A stretch of 64,000 nt of DNA from Melanocharis versteri (taxonomy: Eukaryota > Chordata > Aves > Passeriformes > Melanocharitidae): NCBI GenBank assembly GCA_013397845.1, contig VZTG01001088.1, positions 62,001 through 126,000 on the forward strand. The letters run 5' to 3'. The notes beneath the pieces are model-generated. The model searched no databases. It saw nothing but the letters and a program-made list of their open reading frames with translations, and was not told the origin of the DNA. Positions 28,266 through 41,800 of this stretch are shown piece after piece (the first letter of the stretch is position 1; the number at the start of each line of letters is the position of its first letter). The translations under genes and the position numbers were made by a program.

Positions 28266-31200
28266 ACGTTCAGACTGAGAGTTTCTCCAGCCAGGCAAGC
28301 TGTAGTCCTGTCTACCAGACATGCAGAGGCACACCTGAGTCTGCTCTGCTCGTGCACTGAGCTGGCTGGCTGCAAGCAAGATCTGTCCTGAAGCCACAAA
28401 GGCACATCCTAATAGACTCATACCTCAATTATTACATCCCACAGAGTCCAACCAGGGAGCTCATCTCTGCCACGTCTGCTGGCCCCTGCCAGCGCTGGAG
28501 GATCCGCTGATCTTTTTATTCCTTTGTACAATGTCCCAGATTTTTGCTGGTTCTCTGTACTGTTATGGAATACAGTGGCTAGTAAAAGTTAAGATTAGTA
28601 AGAGCACTGAAAGCAGGCAGAGAGAGGTTGGAGACTGCTGAATTTAGTCACGGCTCTCTGTAGGATTTGGGTAAACCATCACCTTTTTCTGCTGCAGCCT
28701 CCATGTAAATAACACAGGGGTGACAGTTCCTCACTCGCCAGTGGCGTGGCACAGCTCAGTTAGAATAATACAGCATAACTCCAAAACCTTTCAATAAGCT
28801 ACTGATTATTTTCCAGATATTATTGATTAAATTTCCAGAATGTTCTCATGTCAATATGAATTATATTCTTTCAAGTCCTAGTAATTCATGAATCATTTAA
28901 TGCTATTCTGGATCTAATATCTTAACCACCTTGCCCATGTCTGACACCTGTGTGGTTTTACATATTTGGTGTTAGCAGGAAAGCTGGAATAAGAGAGGTT
29001 TTTCTCCTTTGAAGGAGTGGGAAAACAGAGAAGCCATATGGTTCAGAAAGCCACTCTGCCTAATGAAGTTTGTGCTTTCCAGAGCACAAACAAAACAGCT
29101 CCATCAATTTGATCTTCGTCGTCAAAACTGACATGCGGTTGGTTTTAAAACACTGCCTCCTTCTCAAAAACCAACAAGGGATTGATTTTCTCTCAACCAA
29201 AAGTATTTTCGCCAAGACGAACACAAGCATCTGGTCATTGCATTAAATGTCTGGGTCCTTTGAAAGAGTAAGTCAGTGATACCTTGTGTTTACTTGCAGA
29301 GCTTGACAAGAAAGGCACAAGGGGAACATTTGTTTTCAGGGGAAACTGCGCTAGTGAAAAGCAATCGGTTTGAAACGCTACATGAACACAACTGTACCAC
29401 TGGAGACAGGGGACGTAAGTAATCCATCAAAAATGGTCTGAGCAACAAGAATGCACAAGGGCACACTGTGAGACGAGGAAAGAAGGTGCAAAGTAGTCTA
29501 AGAAGTACTGGGTTTAGCCAGTATTTACAACAAGGTTGCATGGAAATGAATGACACCTCAGCCCGCATGTCTGACACAGATTTAGGTAAAAGTTACCCTT
29601 TTCTTGGCACTTGATGATCAGTTTGTTTGCATAGGGTTCAATCTCACGCCCAGAGAGGCCAGTGGGAGCTTGCCATTTCCTTCCATAGATGCCTGGTGAG
29701 GCTCTAAATAACTAATGTTTGTGCCCAGGGTTTTTCAGTGCCAAATATAATGAACACTATTGTTCTTTACACAATTATATTTGATAATCCAATTTCCCTG
29801 AGCAACTGAATTGGAGTTTTTGTCCCAATCTTTCCTGAATTCTAGTCCAACTTTTACGCTGTGCCTCCTGGCTTTTTGCTTTCATTTGCTTCTGTTGTGC
29901 TACCAAGAATAGGCAGAGACTTCTTTGACTTATAGATACCTTGATGCCTCTGTGCCACCTCTCTGCACTGGGACAATGGGATCCGGCTTGAGCTTTATAG
30001 AAGATACAGGATGACACAGGAGATCAAAGGCTCTAGCAACCTCCACATACTGCAAAAGCACAAGCTGGACTGAAGCAGGCTCCTACAGCACTCCTTTCTC
30101 CACAGCAAAGAGTCTGGAAAGCACATGCAAAAGGAGTCTGTACAGACAAGACTCTGTAAGACGATTTCCACTTCACCCTGTTTGTTCAGTGTAGTACAGA
30201 GAAATGAGTGAATGTGGTTAAGAAAGAGGTGAACGAGGAAAACCAAATCCTCAAACTACGTAAACAATAAGATGACTTTTGCAGCTCTATCCCACTGATG
30301 CTACAGGAGTCACCAGAGGGTTTCCCTCACAGAAGCATCTCTTTCCAGATAAGATATTTACATTCTGGTCCCTTTCCTAGACTGGCTGTGCAGCAAAGTG
30401 CATTCTCTAAGAATCACCCTGTTATCGGGTGATAATCCTCCATCAAGCAGCTCCAAGTGTTTGCTACATGCCTCGAGTTCACAGCAGTTTCCCCTCCTAC
30501 TGCAACAGGGAAAAAGGAGAAATAGAACAAAAGCAGGCCAAGAGCCAACCAGTAGGCAGCTGGAAACTGCCCTAAACTCTGTCCTCACTTCCACCATCTC
30601 AGAGAAACAGAACTTTGTAGACCAGATGCTCAGGATGCTGATCAGGCAAAGGGTAAGCAAGATATCTGATCTCACCCGCTGCTTTGTAACCCTCCCCTTG
30701 GCTCCCTTAGCTTCCTCTAGCACACTGATTTCCACCCAGCTCCTTCCCTTCTCACAGACAAGCACCAGTGAGCACATTTCTGTGGCAGCAGACGCAGAGG
30801 AATCTCTGATTACCCAGAGAAGTGTCTTTGGGAGTCTTTGGGAATGCTCAGCTCAGCAAGTGACCCCAAAATCTCATTGCTGGGCCAAGCAAGCCCTTTG
30901 AAAATGGTCAAAAGCATTGCCAGTGAACCCATGGTCACTGAGACAGCATCTGAAGCTTTTTTAATCCTGCCTCCATCAAGAGGATTTCTCAGCAGCCGAG
31001 CATCCCCGGGTTACATGCCAGCTCGGAGCTTTGTTTCAACCCAAATATTATTATTCCTGAAGACACCAAGCTTTGCAACAGCTCAGCACACGTATCTCCC
31101 CGCTGTGCGTCTTCATGTGGGCGCTTCAACATTTGTTTTGAGAGCTGTCCTGTTCCAACAGCAAACATAAAGATCAGTGTGACCTCTCCTTATCGCACAG

Positions 31201-31491
31201 CCTTTCCTGTGTGGAATTCATTGTGATCTGGACCCCAGTGGCTATTGCATCATTTCTGTTTATGTGTAACCTCTGGCACCCCGCAATCTTATCTGCCTGC
31301 AGCCGGCTGCAGCAGAAGATGCGCAGCAGCACAGCCAGCTCTGGCAACCCTCAAACACTGGAAGAGGCCAGCTAAGAGCGGAGGTCGGTGAATGATTAGC
31401 AAAGCAAATCTGCAGTCACTGACAGCTACATGGAAATCAGCTCTCCCTCTGTCTCCCCAGAGCAGGTGAGGCCTAGCTCTGCCCCAGCTGC
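28266..31491 (-). other. FGFRL1: FGFRL1 intron immediately downstream of the Ig1 exon
   Basis: This is the start of the intron following Ig1 in transcript direction. No linker or second Ig domain exon is readable. An AT-rich block with repeated AATTCATGA/TTGATTAA-type words is at about 28790-28930. Opposed open frames at 30358-30901 overlap each other and have no domain. Confidence 0.65.
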
Positions 31492-31497
31492 ACTCAC
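31492..31497 (-). other. FGFRL1: Splice donor of the FGFRL1 Ig1 exon
   Basis: Read on the minus strand, the coding sequence ends ATC-G and is followed at once by GTGAGT, a strong donor. The reading frame continues for a while into the intron but loses all Ig similarity exactly here, which fixes the exon end at 31498. Confidence 0.93.
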
Positions 31498-31770
31498 CGA
31501 TGACGATGAGGGTGTAGTTCACGTTGGTGCTGCCGAAGCCGTTGGTGGCTTTGCAGATGTAGGTCCCCGCATCTTCGCTCTCCACCTCCTTGATTTTCAG
31601 CCCTTGCTGGAGGATGCGGAACCTCGTCCAGCCGCTGTGGATGGTCCGTCCATCCTTCATCCACATGGTGAGGGGCGGGGGGTCGCCTTCCACCGGGCAC
31701 AGGAGCTTGATGGTCCTGCCCAGCCTCACGGACTGGCGGTGAATCACTTTGTCGGCGATCCTCGGGGGGC
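31498..31770 (-). CDS. FGFRL1: FGFRL1 exon encoding the first immunoglobulin domain (partial gene)
   Basis: This single internal exon encodes about 91 residues of FGFRL1, a single-pass FGF- and heparin-binding receptor that lacks a tyrosine kinase. Counting the split glycine as residue 1, the peptide opens GPPRIADKV. It has the Ig cysteine pair at residues 25 (in LLCPVEGD) and 73 (in DAGTYICKATNG), the core tryptophan at 37 (LTMWMKDGRTIHSGW) and a possible N-glycosylation site, NYT, at 85-87. PVEGDPPPLTMW and KDGRTIHSGW are hallmarks of FGFRL1 rather than of the kinase receptors FGFR1-4. The minus-strand acceptor is a pyrimidine-rich run ending TTCCTAG at 31771, and the donor is GTGAGT at 31497-31492. 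The exon starts with the last two bases of a codon and ends with the first base of the next (phase 1-1). That fits the family, where the residue after this domain is Asp (GAY). There is no stop or frameshift. The rest of the gene is not visible here. Confidence 0.96.
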
Positions 31771-31797
31771 CTAGGAAGGAACAGAGACAGGAACAGC
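31771..31797 (-). other. FGFRL1: Splice acceptor and polypyrimidine tract of the FGFRL1 Ig1 exon
   Basis: On the minus strand a tract reading TGTTCCTGTCTCTGTTCCTTCC leads to TAG and then the first exon base at 31770. The frame is open upstream too, but similarity to FGFRL1 starts at the Gly-Pro-Pro just after this AG. This places the boundary where the family has the junction between the signal peptide and the first Ig domain. Confidence 0.9.
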
Positions 31798-34700
31798 TGT
31801 TACGACTTCTGCCAGTGACACAGCACTTACTCAAAGCCGAGTCATCAATCTGGCCACCACACTGAGTGCTATACAGAATAAAAGGTGCTTACCAAAAATC
31901 TCTCACAACCAAGGCTGAAAATGTAGGCAATTACAGAGGGGTACAGAGACAGAGATACTGGTTGGTGCAGGAGCTGAAGCTGTAGCCTTGCCATCAGCAG
32001 CAGCTCAAACTAACCCACCAGGGAAGCCTGGTTCTGAGGCTCCGTTGCTTTTCCAAAATTTCCAGCATTTTCCTGTCACAAGAAGGAGCCTAATACACAA
32101 ATGTTCTGCTGTATTTGGTAAAGAAACTGTAGTTTTAAACTTAACACCTATCCTGAAGGCAGAATTAGTAACAGGAGTGGTACTTACAACAAAACACTGC
32201 CCCCCCTCCACCTCCAGCCCCAAATGTTTTAATCCTTTCATGTTGTATGTACAGTAATTCCCTTTAATAGTCACCAGATGGGCTTTATCTGAGACACATA
32301 AGCCTGCAGTTGTTGAACACAGAACATTCATTGGGTACTGCTTCAATGAAAGATACAGCTTAGCTTGACATGTTAACATTGCTTATAGTCCAAAAGAGGA
32401 TATTTTTTATAAATTTCCTTAGCAACCCTGCTGATTTGACCCACCTGACAAATATTTGCTCTTTGTAAAAGGTGATAAATTCATACAAAACAGAGTGTCC
32501 CTGGAATTCCAGAGTGAAAACACTGTTTGCCACACGATAACAGGATGCACTTGGACAGGCCAACAATCAGAAAAAAAGAAGTGATAAAGACTCCAACAGT
32601 GGGAATGGTCCCATAGCTGAATTCCAACCAGAATTCCTTCCCAAGTCTCTGAAAAGTTGAAACAGAGAGTCTTTTTCCTGCATCTGCCTTTTCTGCCTTT
32701 TCATTAATTGCACAAGTTCTCCACACAGATTGCAATAGCAGCGCTCTTCCCAGAATAGTCTATTAATGGGTGTGATAACAAGAGCCCTGTTCTTGCACAA
32801 GGACAGAATGTTTTGCTAAGGATTGCTGATGCTGAGTTGCACCCAAAACCCACAAGATGTTTGTGGGATTTGGAACTGTTCCCTCATATTTTACTCCTGT
32901 TTCTAGTGTTTTGCAGAATTGGACCCCCAGGGGATAAACTACAGAGCTCATATTTGCACTTCCTCATGACTAATTCCTATTATTCCAAAGTCTGCCTGAT
33001 TTTTCCCCAGCATGACTTAGGCAGTACAAAAAGTCCAGCTCATGAATGACTCCAGAGCTGCTGTTGCAGTTACTCATGTTGAATTGCACCCATGAATTTT
33101 GCAGCTTTGCTGGTGAACAGAAATGCTGCTCAAGCTGAGAACAGAGTGGTGAACTAGCTTGAAACTTATTAAAGAGTTTAACTAAGAGCCTGGTTAAATC
33201 AATGGGTCTTAGACACACTCAGATTCTGAGGAACTTCTGATGACCCGAAGTAAGGACCTTGAGAGCACTTATGCTGGAAAAGTCAGAGATTACAAAGAAG
33301 GCAAAGATAAAACCCATCCCTTCATATCTTCTGCAGTCACCAGTGGGACAGCATCTTAGAGGTGATGGCATCCTCCCGTATTCCAAGAGAACTGGCAAAA
33401 AACCATGAGAAATCCTGCCTGTCCAGGTGTTCCTAAAAATTCCAAACCACCCTTATGTTCTTCCCCTTGTGAGATTTCCAACCATCTCTGTGGATGGAGA
33501 GATAACCCCAAGACCTTCTGAATGCTGGTCTGACAAAAATTGCACAGCTGAGTGTTTTGAAGTGAAAATCCACCCATGAAGAGGGGCTGTGTGTGTTGGC
33601 TTTGATAAGGCAGAATTCACGAACACTGGGTGAGAATCCACCCCCAGTTCTGTTACATTTCCCTATGTGGTGCCCTCACTCAGTGCAAAGGAGCTGAAAT
33701 GCCCAGACAAGTCCACAGATTTGTTCAAATTCTGGGTTGGCCCTTGGAGAGGTTCTTTCTGACCCAGAGCCCTATCAAACCAAGTCAAACTTTAAGAGTA
33801 GCTTCACTGCAACCTGCTTGTGAGCCAGGATACTACTTCATGCATATTCAAATGACAAAAACAAATCTATAATTAGTGCTGGGGAAAAAATGTTTGGTGC
33901 AGGGCAAGCAGGGACAGCGGAGAGAGAGCACCCTCCTCCCAACTTGGAAGCCTGCTGTAGGCTCCTTCAAAATCCCTTTCCTTCCGACATTCATGTTGAC
34001 TCCTGATGAATTCTGAGACCTGGAGGAATCAGATAGTTTCCCAGTCACGTCATGTGCTTCTCTGGGGCAGGCTGCACAAGCGGTGCTCCTGATGGCACCA
34101 GAGTTGCCCCTGGATCTGTCACATGTTTGGGTCAGTGGTAAGCTTGGTCCCCCTAAATGCCATTTTCCTTTGACTGACCTTTCGTTCTGAGGAATTGTTG
34201 GATCAGTCCCTGTCACAGGATCTATCCACAGACCTTTATGACATTTAGAAAAGGGTGTGTTTCTTACAGCCGTTCTGCCTAAAAACATTAGTGCAGCTCT
34301 TCATTAGCTCCTCCAGCAGCTTTCTCAGGAACAGGAATAAAAGTCTCTCCTCACTCTTTTTTCCTGCTGTGAATTTTGCCAGATACAGCATGCACTTCTC
34401 AGTAGTGTACAGCCCTAGGACAAAGATGATGAGGCCTTGTTTCTGTTCATTTAGTGCTGTAAATATTCCCATTTTATTACCTATCATCCTTGCATTAATA
34501 ACTTTCTGCTCAAGCAGTACTCTCTGGAATCAGTGTTCTGATGTAAGTATCAAGCACCATGATAATTACTATAATATTGTAATTTACTACTGTGTTTACA
34601 AAGAACCACAATATAATTCAGCACCTTCACATACGCCAGAGGCTTCAGACGCCCTGGCAAGCCAATGGTAGCTGAACCTCCTGAAGCTGGGCTACAGCAA

Positions 34701-37700
34701 GAATAAAATGTTGATATCATCACGGATGTCTATCTCTCTTTCTCATTTACAGGCATTCATTGGGTCTTATTTCACTACATATCTGTAGAGCCCTGCCTTG
34801 GGACTGCAACAGTGATGGATGAATGTTTTTCCAGTCAAGACACACTTTGGCACATCTCACTACTCTGCACTGTCAGAGGCAGCAGGGGAGGCAGAAGAGA
34901 GGGCTAAGTGCGTTTTGCAAAAAGGCCCTTCTCCAATATCCCCTGGGCAGCGGGTGCTACTGACACAGAGCTGCCTCACACACTATCCAGGCAAAAATTT
35001 CTGTCCCCTCTGAATCCAGACACTAATCTGCTCACCACCACTCAGGTTCTCCTGGAGATTAATGTCCAGGGTGTCTCTACGGCAATTCCATCTCCTGCTA
35101 TGTGAACAGAGCAAAAAGATGTAGTAAAACCATGCTGAGCCCACCAATTTCCCGTGTGCAGCACTGGTACTGACAGCAGCTCCCCACCTTCCAGAACTGG
35201 TCCATAATATGCTGAGGCATGGCCAGGAGAGCAGAGTGCCCAGTGAGCCCTCCCAAGGCACTGATTTGGGAGTGTCCCTGGTGTGTGACCCCGCAGGGCT
35301 GGGGCACGTGTGTGCTCACAGCTGAGTGCGGCGGTGCGGGAGCGGAGCCCAGGACACAGGCCCTGCAGGCTGGATACATTTCTACAGCTGCTTAGTGAGG
35401 CAAAATCCCAGGAAAGCACCTGCTGCTTCACCTACAGCTGCCAGGGAGGTAAAAACAGGCTGAACCCCCTGGCTGTAGCCACTGACTTCCCATCCCTCGC
35501 TGCTGCCGGCGTCTGTCCCGTGCTCTAACGCAGCATTAAAAGCAGATGAAATTACTCCTCGAGCAGCCAGTGTCACAATCTCTGCTGCCCTGGACCCCAG
35601 CTTTGTGCTGTGTGTGAGCAGAAATGATCTAATTGAGTGCAATACCCTGTGGCTGCTCACTATAGCGCTGCTCTTGCCTTGTTAGTGGGCAGGGCAACAC
35701 CCCCAAGAACTGGAGAGCAGCACCGTAAGGGATCGTTCTGAAACCTGAAAATATTTCGTTAAAGCAGACTGTTAAAATAGTGACTTCATATATTTACCAA
35801 TGCAAAATTAATGCCAATGTATATCATCTCTCTGGCTAGGAGGGAATCCTGTGAACTGCCATGTGCCTGCACTCATGGGCCAAAGCTCCAGACTGGATCT
35901 TTCCAAGACGGAGTAGCAGAGAACAAGTGTCCTCTGGCCCTGAGCGTAAATCCTGGGTGAGTCCCTACACCGTGCTCCCCCCGCCTTCTTAGCCATTAGG
36001 CAGTGATTCTTGGAAACATCAGCCTTTTTCAAGTGCTAAGAATCTCCAATCTGTGACGCTCCTGGACACAGCAATTACTTTCTGCAGCATTTTTTCATGG
36101 GATATGGGAGAAGGGCATAAAAATGAGGCCCTAGGTAGATATTCCATTGAATATGCATTTTTGTAGCCAGGAAGGGGGAGGGAACTCTTGCAGTTTTCCA
36201 CCAGGCAAGGACACCTCTCTATGGACACAGGACACTGCTTTTAAGCCCCACCAGGGTGAGGAGGGCACAGCTGGTTCCACAGCCTGTCTGAACAGAAGGA
36301 GCTCCCTCAGAAAGTTAAGCCCCACCTCGACACAAGCTCAGTGGGGGCAGGTTTTCTTAAGTCCCCCTTGTCCTCAACCCAATAATTTGAGAGAATCATT
36401 TCTTAATTCTCTGGTTGAGGGAGAAGGGTGGGATTTGACATCTGTGGATGTGACTCGGGAAGAAGTGATGAGAATGCAGCTGCCTCCCCCTGCGCTCTGT
36501 TGTTATTCTTTCTCCAAATACAAACTAAATATAACTTTGCCCCATAACATTCAAATCATTTTAGTTACTAGCAGGGATCATGCCTGGAGTTCCAAGGGCC
36601 AGGGTGCAATCAGGCTTAAAATATAATTTAAACAATCCAGAACCAACATTTTCCACCAAGTTATTTTCTTGCTTGTAGTTTCCCCATCTGCAAATACATA
36701 TAAACACACCCAGAAAGAAACCAACAAGCCCAGCCAGATGCCAAGTTTTCTGTTCAAGATCACATAAAGCCAGTCAAACATTAACAAGGAAATGACATGA
36801 TCACCTCATTTGTTTTAAATATTTCTGCTCATATACATGCAGACAAGTGTGCAGATTTATTTGCCTCATTTACGAATACAAGCAACTGGAATCTCCATTC
36901 TGTTCCATTATATAAAAGACAGACCCTACACCTGTCTTACTGAACAGCTGGTCAATTTTCAATTTATATCCACTATCCTACACCACAGAAAAGCCCCACT
37001 TGCTGCTCTGCTGCTGACACTGCTTTACCAGCATTCCTGCTCTCCTCCCCAGTGCCTTGGAAAGGGATAGTGGTTGCCATTTCTTGGCAAAAGGAGTTAT
37101 GTAAAACCCAAGAAAGCCTCTTTGCTTTAGCAAATAGCTATTTCCGGGAAGCAGTAAAAACAATTTCTAGAAGTGTGTTTAAGACGTAACAGTGGAATAG
37201 CCTGGAGCTTCCTGTCCATATTTCTCACAGTCAAAAACACACACACATGTAATTATATTTTCCTGGGCTGCATTGCAAAGTTCATGCACTCGTTCAACTC
37301 ATACATGTAGTAAACATGATTTACAGCTCTGTGTGAAAACCCTCTAGATATATGGTGTTTTGATAGTGACTCAAACCCAGCACTATAATTTAGTAACACC
37401 TAGCAGTGAAAGCTAAATGATTTCCCACTCCACATTCCTAACTTTCCATGAACCCCTTTTTACTGCTAACCTGGGGAGGAGATACTGCTTCTACAATTGT
37501 TTGGACTTAGCCTTGCTATTCCTTCAACTGAACTGCACACTTACATCAAGCTTCACATATGGTGAACGCACCAGCACTGACCCACGTCCTATGAGACCAT
37601 TTGCCATCATGCAGTTCAAAGTGAACTTTATTAACACATTAAACATAATTACAAAGAGGAAATTCCAAGGAAGGTCAACAAGCCCGGACAGTTTCTTGGA

Positions 37701-38787
37701 ATGGAAAGTAATTTATAATATCCACATACTGTATTGTAAAGTTTATAAAGAAGTTAAATAAGTTTTAAGAGCCCCATGGGTTATGTATATTTTATTATTT
37801 AATACCGAACACATTCACTTTCCATGTAGATAAGACTTCTTGTGAAGTGCTGTGTTAGCAAATTAGCAAAGTCATTTACGATGAAGCACCCAAACAACCC
37901 ATCAACACATGGAATCAGCATGAGGGGCTGGGGTTCCACAGACAGTGCGTGTCCTACCAGGGGAACGGAGCTAAGCACAGAAATCTTTCATTACAACAGC
38001 GAGATGAAGGAATTGGACGAAGGTCACCAACCAAACTGCTGACTTGGTGTGAACACAATCTCTTACACCAAAACTTGAGGCAACATTTGGCCTCCGCCAT
38101 ACTCATCACTGTAAAGCCTGAGCTTCCCAAGTCTATTGCCAGGGCGGTTCACATCAAAGTGGATTTCCTTTACCTTTCTCGTGCTTCAAAGTGAACACAG
38201 GCAGCTTGAAAGGACCACCTTAAAGCCACGTTTGAAATACGCATTCAGAGTTGCCTTATTTGGGGTATCTTTGCTACAAAGCTGGACTGGACAACTCCTG
38301 CTTAGAGTAGGAGTTTAACCTTTTCTACAACAGCTTAACCCTCTCTGCAAGACCAACATGAGGATTATGCACTCACACTCTCTGCATATCATTATTACCA
38401 TTATTTGTATGGGCATTCAGGCTGTAATGATGGATCAATGGACAGAGGCCTGGCTCTGCTAGGACAAACTCTACCAAGGAGCAAATCCCACAGGGAAGGC
38501 TTTACAAAGCAGTGTTGGGAACAGTTTCAATCAACATGAGTAGGTGTTCCTGAAAGAGGGGAACTTCTGGCTCTCTGCACAGTTGGAAGCCATTACATGG
38601 GGAGCAGAACTGATAAAAATGCTTTTTGAGAGAGATAAAAGGATGAATGTGTTGCCCATGCATCCTATTAACTAATGGAATAAGCAGTTCAAAAGACTGG
38701 TGAATCCAACATCTTTTCATATTTTCAAAACAAAACAGTTTGCATTTCCAAAAGGTACGTGCTAGCCAAGTAAAGTAGGGGTCAGCG
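31798..38787 (-). other. FGFRL1: FGFRL1 intron immediately upstream of the Ig1 exon
   Basis: No exon with a signal peptide ending in a phase-1 donor could be found on the minus strand. Positions 35280-35360 are slightly GC-rich without a clear CpG cluster. The stretch 34255-34670 is open on both strands but shows no family motif. Confidence 0.6.
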
Positions 38788-38875
38788 TGGGGGTAGCTGG
38801 TCCAAATGCTTTGGTATGTGACATGAGGAGATCAGATTAGATGAGCTAATGGGTCCTTCTTGGCTTGAAAACATA
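38788..38875 (+). mobile_element. Degraded CR1-like tail
   Basis: 'gctttggtatgtgacatgag', 'gagatcagattagatgagct' and 'aatgggtccttcttggcttg' resemble the 3' terminus of an older CR1 family (consensus form 'gactagatgatctaatgggtcccttctggc'). The match is short and the boundaries are uncertain. Confidence 0.55.
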
Positions 38876-41800
38876 GGCGCCCACAGACAAAAACAATGCT
38901 TATCAAAAACAATCAAAAGATTAAAGAAAAAACCAACAGCATCTCTGTAGAACAAAGACTCTGAGCGAGGAACACAAAAACACCACAAGTATTTGCTGAC
39001 CAGCCCTGATGGCTGGTCAGGCTTAGATTTGGAAATCGTGGACTGTTTGCAGGAGCAAGCTCCAGGCTTGGGCTGCATGGCTCAGCCCCAACAACCTGAT
39101 GGAGAAAGCAGCTTTGCAGATCCATTTTACAGCAAGTGAAGTGCCGTATTTTCTCTTTCTTCCCTACCTCTGTGGTAGGAGTTGCTTTCCTGATGAAATG
39201 GATATTTATTGATAGCACAGAAAGTACCTGCCATATTTTTACATGAGTAATAACTAGCCCCTTGGGTGGAGGCTGCCAGTAAATTTCCTACTCTAGATGT
39301 TCCAAAACTAAGAAAAATAGAATATCTGGGAACATGTTCCATTTAATTAAGTGCCCTGCATACGCATTTCACTGACATTTAATAAAATTGTTATTGTATG
39401 TTAAACAATTGGCACTTGATTATTGCTTAGATTTATTGCAGTTAAACAACAGTAGATGAGATACATATCTCTTACGTGGTTTCTAAATCCTTTGAGCATA
39501 TGTTTTCAATAATCAGTTGGTATTTATTTAACATGAAATTACCATCTTATTAAATTAAATGTGCATGGGTGACATTCAGTTTCAATTGTTGCCGAACATT
39601 TTTTCAGCAGCAAAAAATAGTAACTTTATCCTTCAGGTTTTGAGGTAGCAAACGCAAAGGAGAGTTAGGATTACTTCAAATTACTTTTGAAGAAACAGAC
39701 TTCATATGCTGGAAAGTTTCTAGCGTGGAAGAAAAGATATTATTTATTGTTTCTCAAGTGCTGCTAGTGGGCTTAGTGTGGGCCAAAGGAGAGGACTAAT
39801 ATTTCTACTCAAATTCTAAAATTATACTGATGGCACAGTTCAGGTATGCAGCTCAATGGATAACCTGAAAACTTTTTTTAGAGAAGAGATAAGTACAACA
39901 AAGGTGTGCTGGCACACACCCCCACACAATCTACCTCTTCCACTCCCATTCAAGAAGGCAAGCCCACCTGAATAATGACATTCCTAATTTGTTGAGCATT
40001 TTTTCAAAAGAAATGGCCTTAAAACATGGCTTCGAGGTTTTAAAATTAGAGAACTTTTTTTAAATTTTATTTTAGCCTCCTATTTCCAGGAAGGACAAAC
40101 TGCCTAATTCAGGAAGAAAGCTAGAAATCCTCTGGCTTGAGGGAGGATTCAGAACCCAACTTAAATTCCATGGCCCCAATTTGCTCTCTCCAAACCTAAC
40201 CCAAACCTCTACCATCTCCACCACAGGTCACAGAGGAACCATTCCTGCCAACACAAGGCATTTGTCTGCTTCCCATAATGTCTTGTAAACAATCCAGTCA
40301 GGCAACCCTGAATTACCTTCTGGAGTGGATCTACTCAAATTTTAACATAAATACCATTTTACTAGGCCCTTCCAACTGTTTCCCAACCATGCAAATCCTG
40401 CTTCACAAGCCCAGTGGATTTTCCAGCCAAATTGCCCACATCTCCAAGACTTTCAGCAAAACAAACCAAATGCTCTGCAAGCCTCAGCTCAATTCACTTT
40501 TTTTGTAACAAAACTCCCCTTCAAGCCACCAACAGCAACCACATTCCAAATCCCCAGGCTCCAAAGATAGGTGTTTACTTCTGAGCCAGCCTGCTCTGAT
40601 TTTTGTCCCCCTCTTTGTCCCTCCTCCCTGCATGCATTATTTTGTCACCTATCCATTTTATTTGAACAGCTCCTAGAAAATGGGATGCCCAAGTTCATGT
40701 TCGGTGACACAGGTTCCCCTTGAACTTTGGTAGTCAATATTTAACCCAGTCTGAGCACTGTGCAGGGTTTAATAAGTAATTAGACGTTTCCCTTATAGAC
40801 AGGCGCTTGTGTGAGCACCGTGCAAGCAGGAAATTGTAAGTGTCGTTGTTTATGTCTGCAGGAAAACAGAAACCACGACGGTTGACTCCATGCCATACAC
40901 GGGAACATTGGGAACACAGACCTTTAAACAGCTGGTTTGCCTTCCTGCTAGTCCACAGCAGCAAGTTTTCAGCATAGACTGACACAGGAGCCTTTTAATT
41001 TGTATCCAAGGACTTGGTTTTCCGCAAAATATTCTTAAAAATCTTTTTTACCGGAATTCGCTCTAAGGTATAAAAATTGAGGACTTTAAACTCTTCCATC
41101 CAGTGCTGGTTCCTACTGGCCTTTCCCAATACTCAGGATGGAAAAGGTGTGATTAGTGTACTAAGGACTCAGAAGAAAACCATCTTGAACACTCACTCTT
41201 GATCATGAGACACTGCCAAAATATCCCTCAGCCTTCTGCTGTTGGGAAATCAGTGGCAGTGCCCTGCATGGCGAGGCTGCTCTCAGCCCTCCCTTTCCTC
41301 TGCCCTCGTCTCTGGGGGCTTCTATGTTTGGTCACCACAAAAGCGTGGTAACAACTGTTTGATGGTGACCACAAAGAGATAAACATTGTGGTATTTAAGA
41401 ACTGGAGATATTTTCAGAGGCTTCTCTACAACAGAAAGCATTTCCAGCTGAATGGCTGCATAGCAGGCTTGGTATGGAGCCTTTGGCAGAAATGTTTTTC
41501 TATGAGAAAATTAAATTTTTGTCAAGAACTAAGACTTTACCTCATTTTCTCCTTCAATATTCAACTTTTCAGCTTGAGAAATATTTTGTGTAACAATTTT
41601 GGCCAATCAAATTAAAACACATGCAAACAAATAAGTTGTGATTTTAAAAGTATATTAAGCAATGGTAATATTTTTTTAATTGGTTGCTGTGTTCCTAAAA
41701 TATGAAAACAGTTTTGATTTTGGACAGGAATAAATAAATATATATATATATATATATACATACATGTCTCTGTGTGTATATTTATATATATAAATTGTCT

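Noticed and set aside
30358..30901. Overlapping long open frames on both strands (139 and 167 codons)
   Set aside because: They overlap each other almost fully, carry no domain and have no splice context.
31430..31774. Plus-strand open frame opposite the Ig1 exon
   Set aside because: It is the antisense shadow of the GC-rich FGFRL1 exon.
34245..34487. Minus-strand 80-codon helical-looking frame
   Set aside because: No family resemblance; the opposite strand is also open. Treated as chance.
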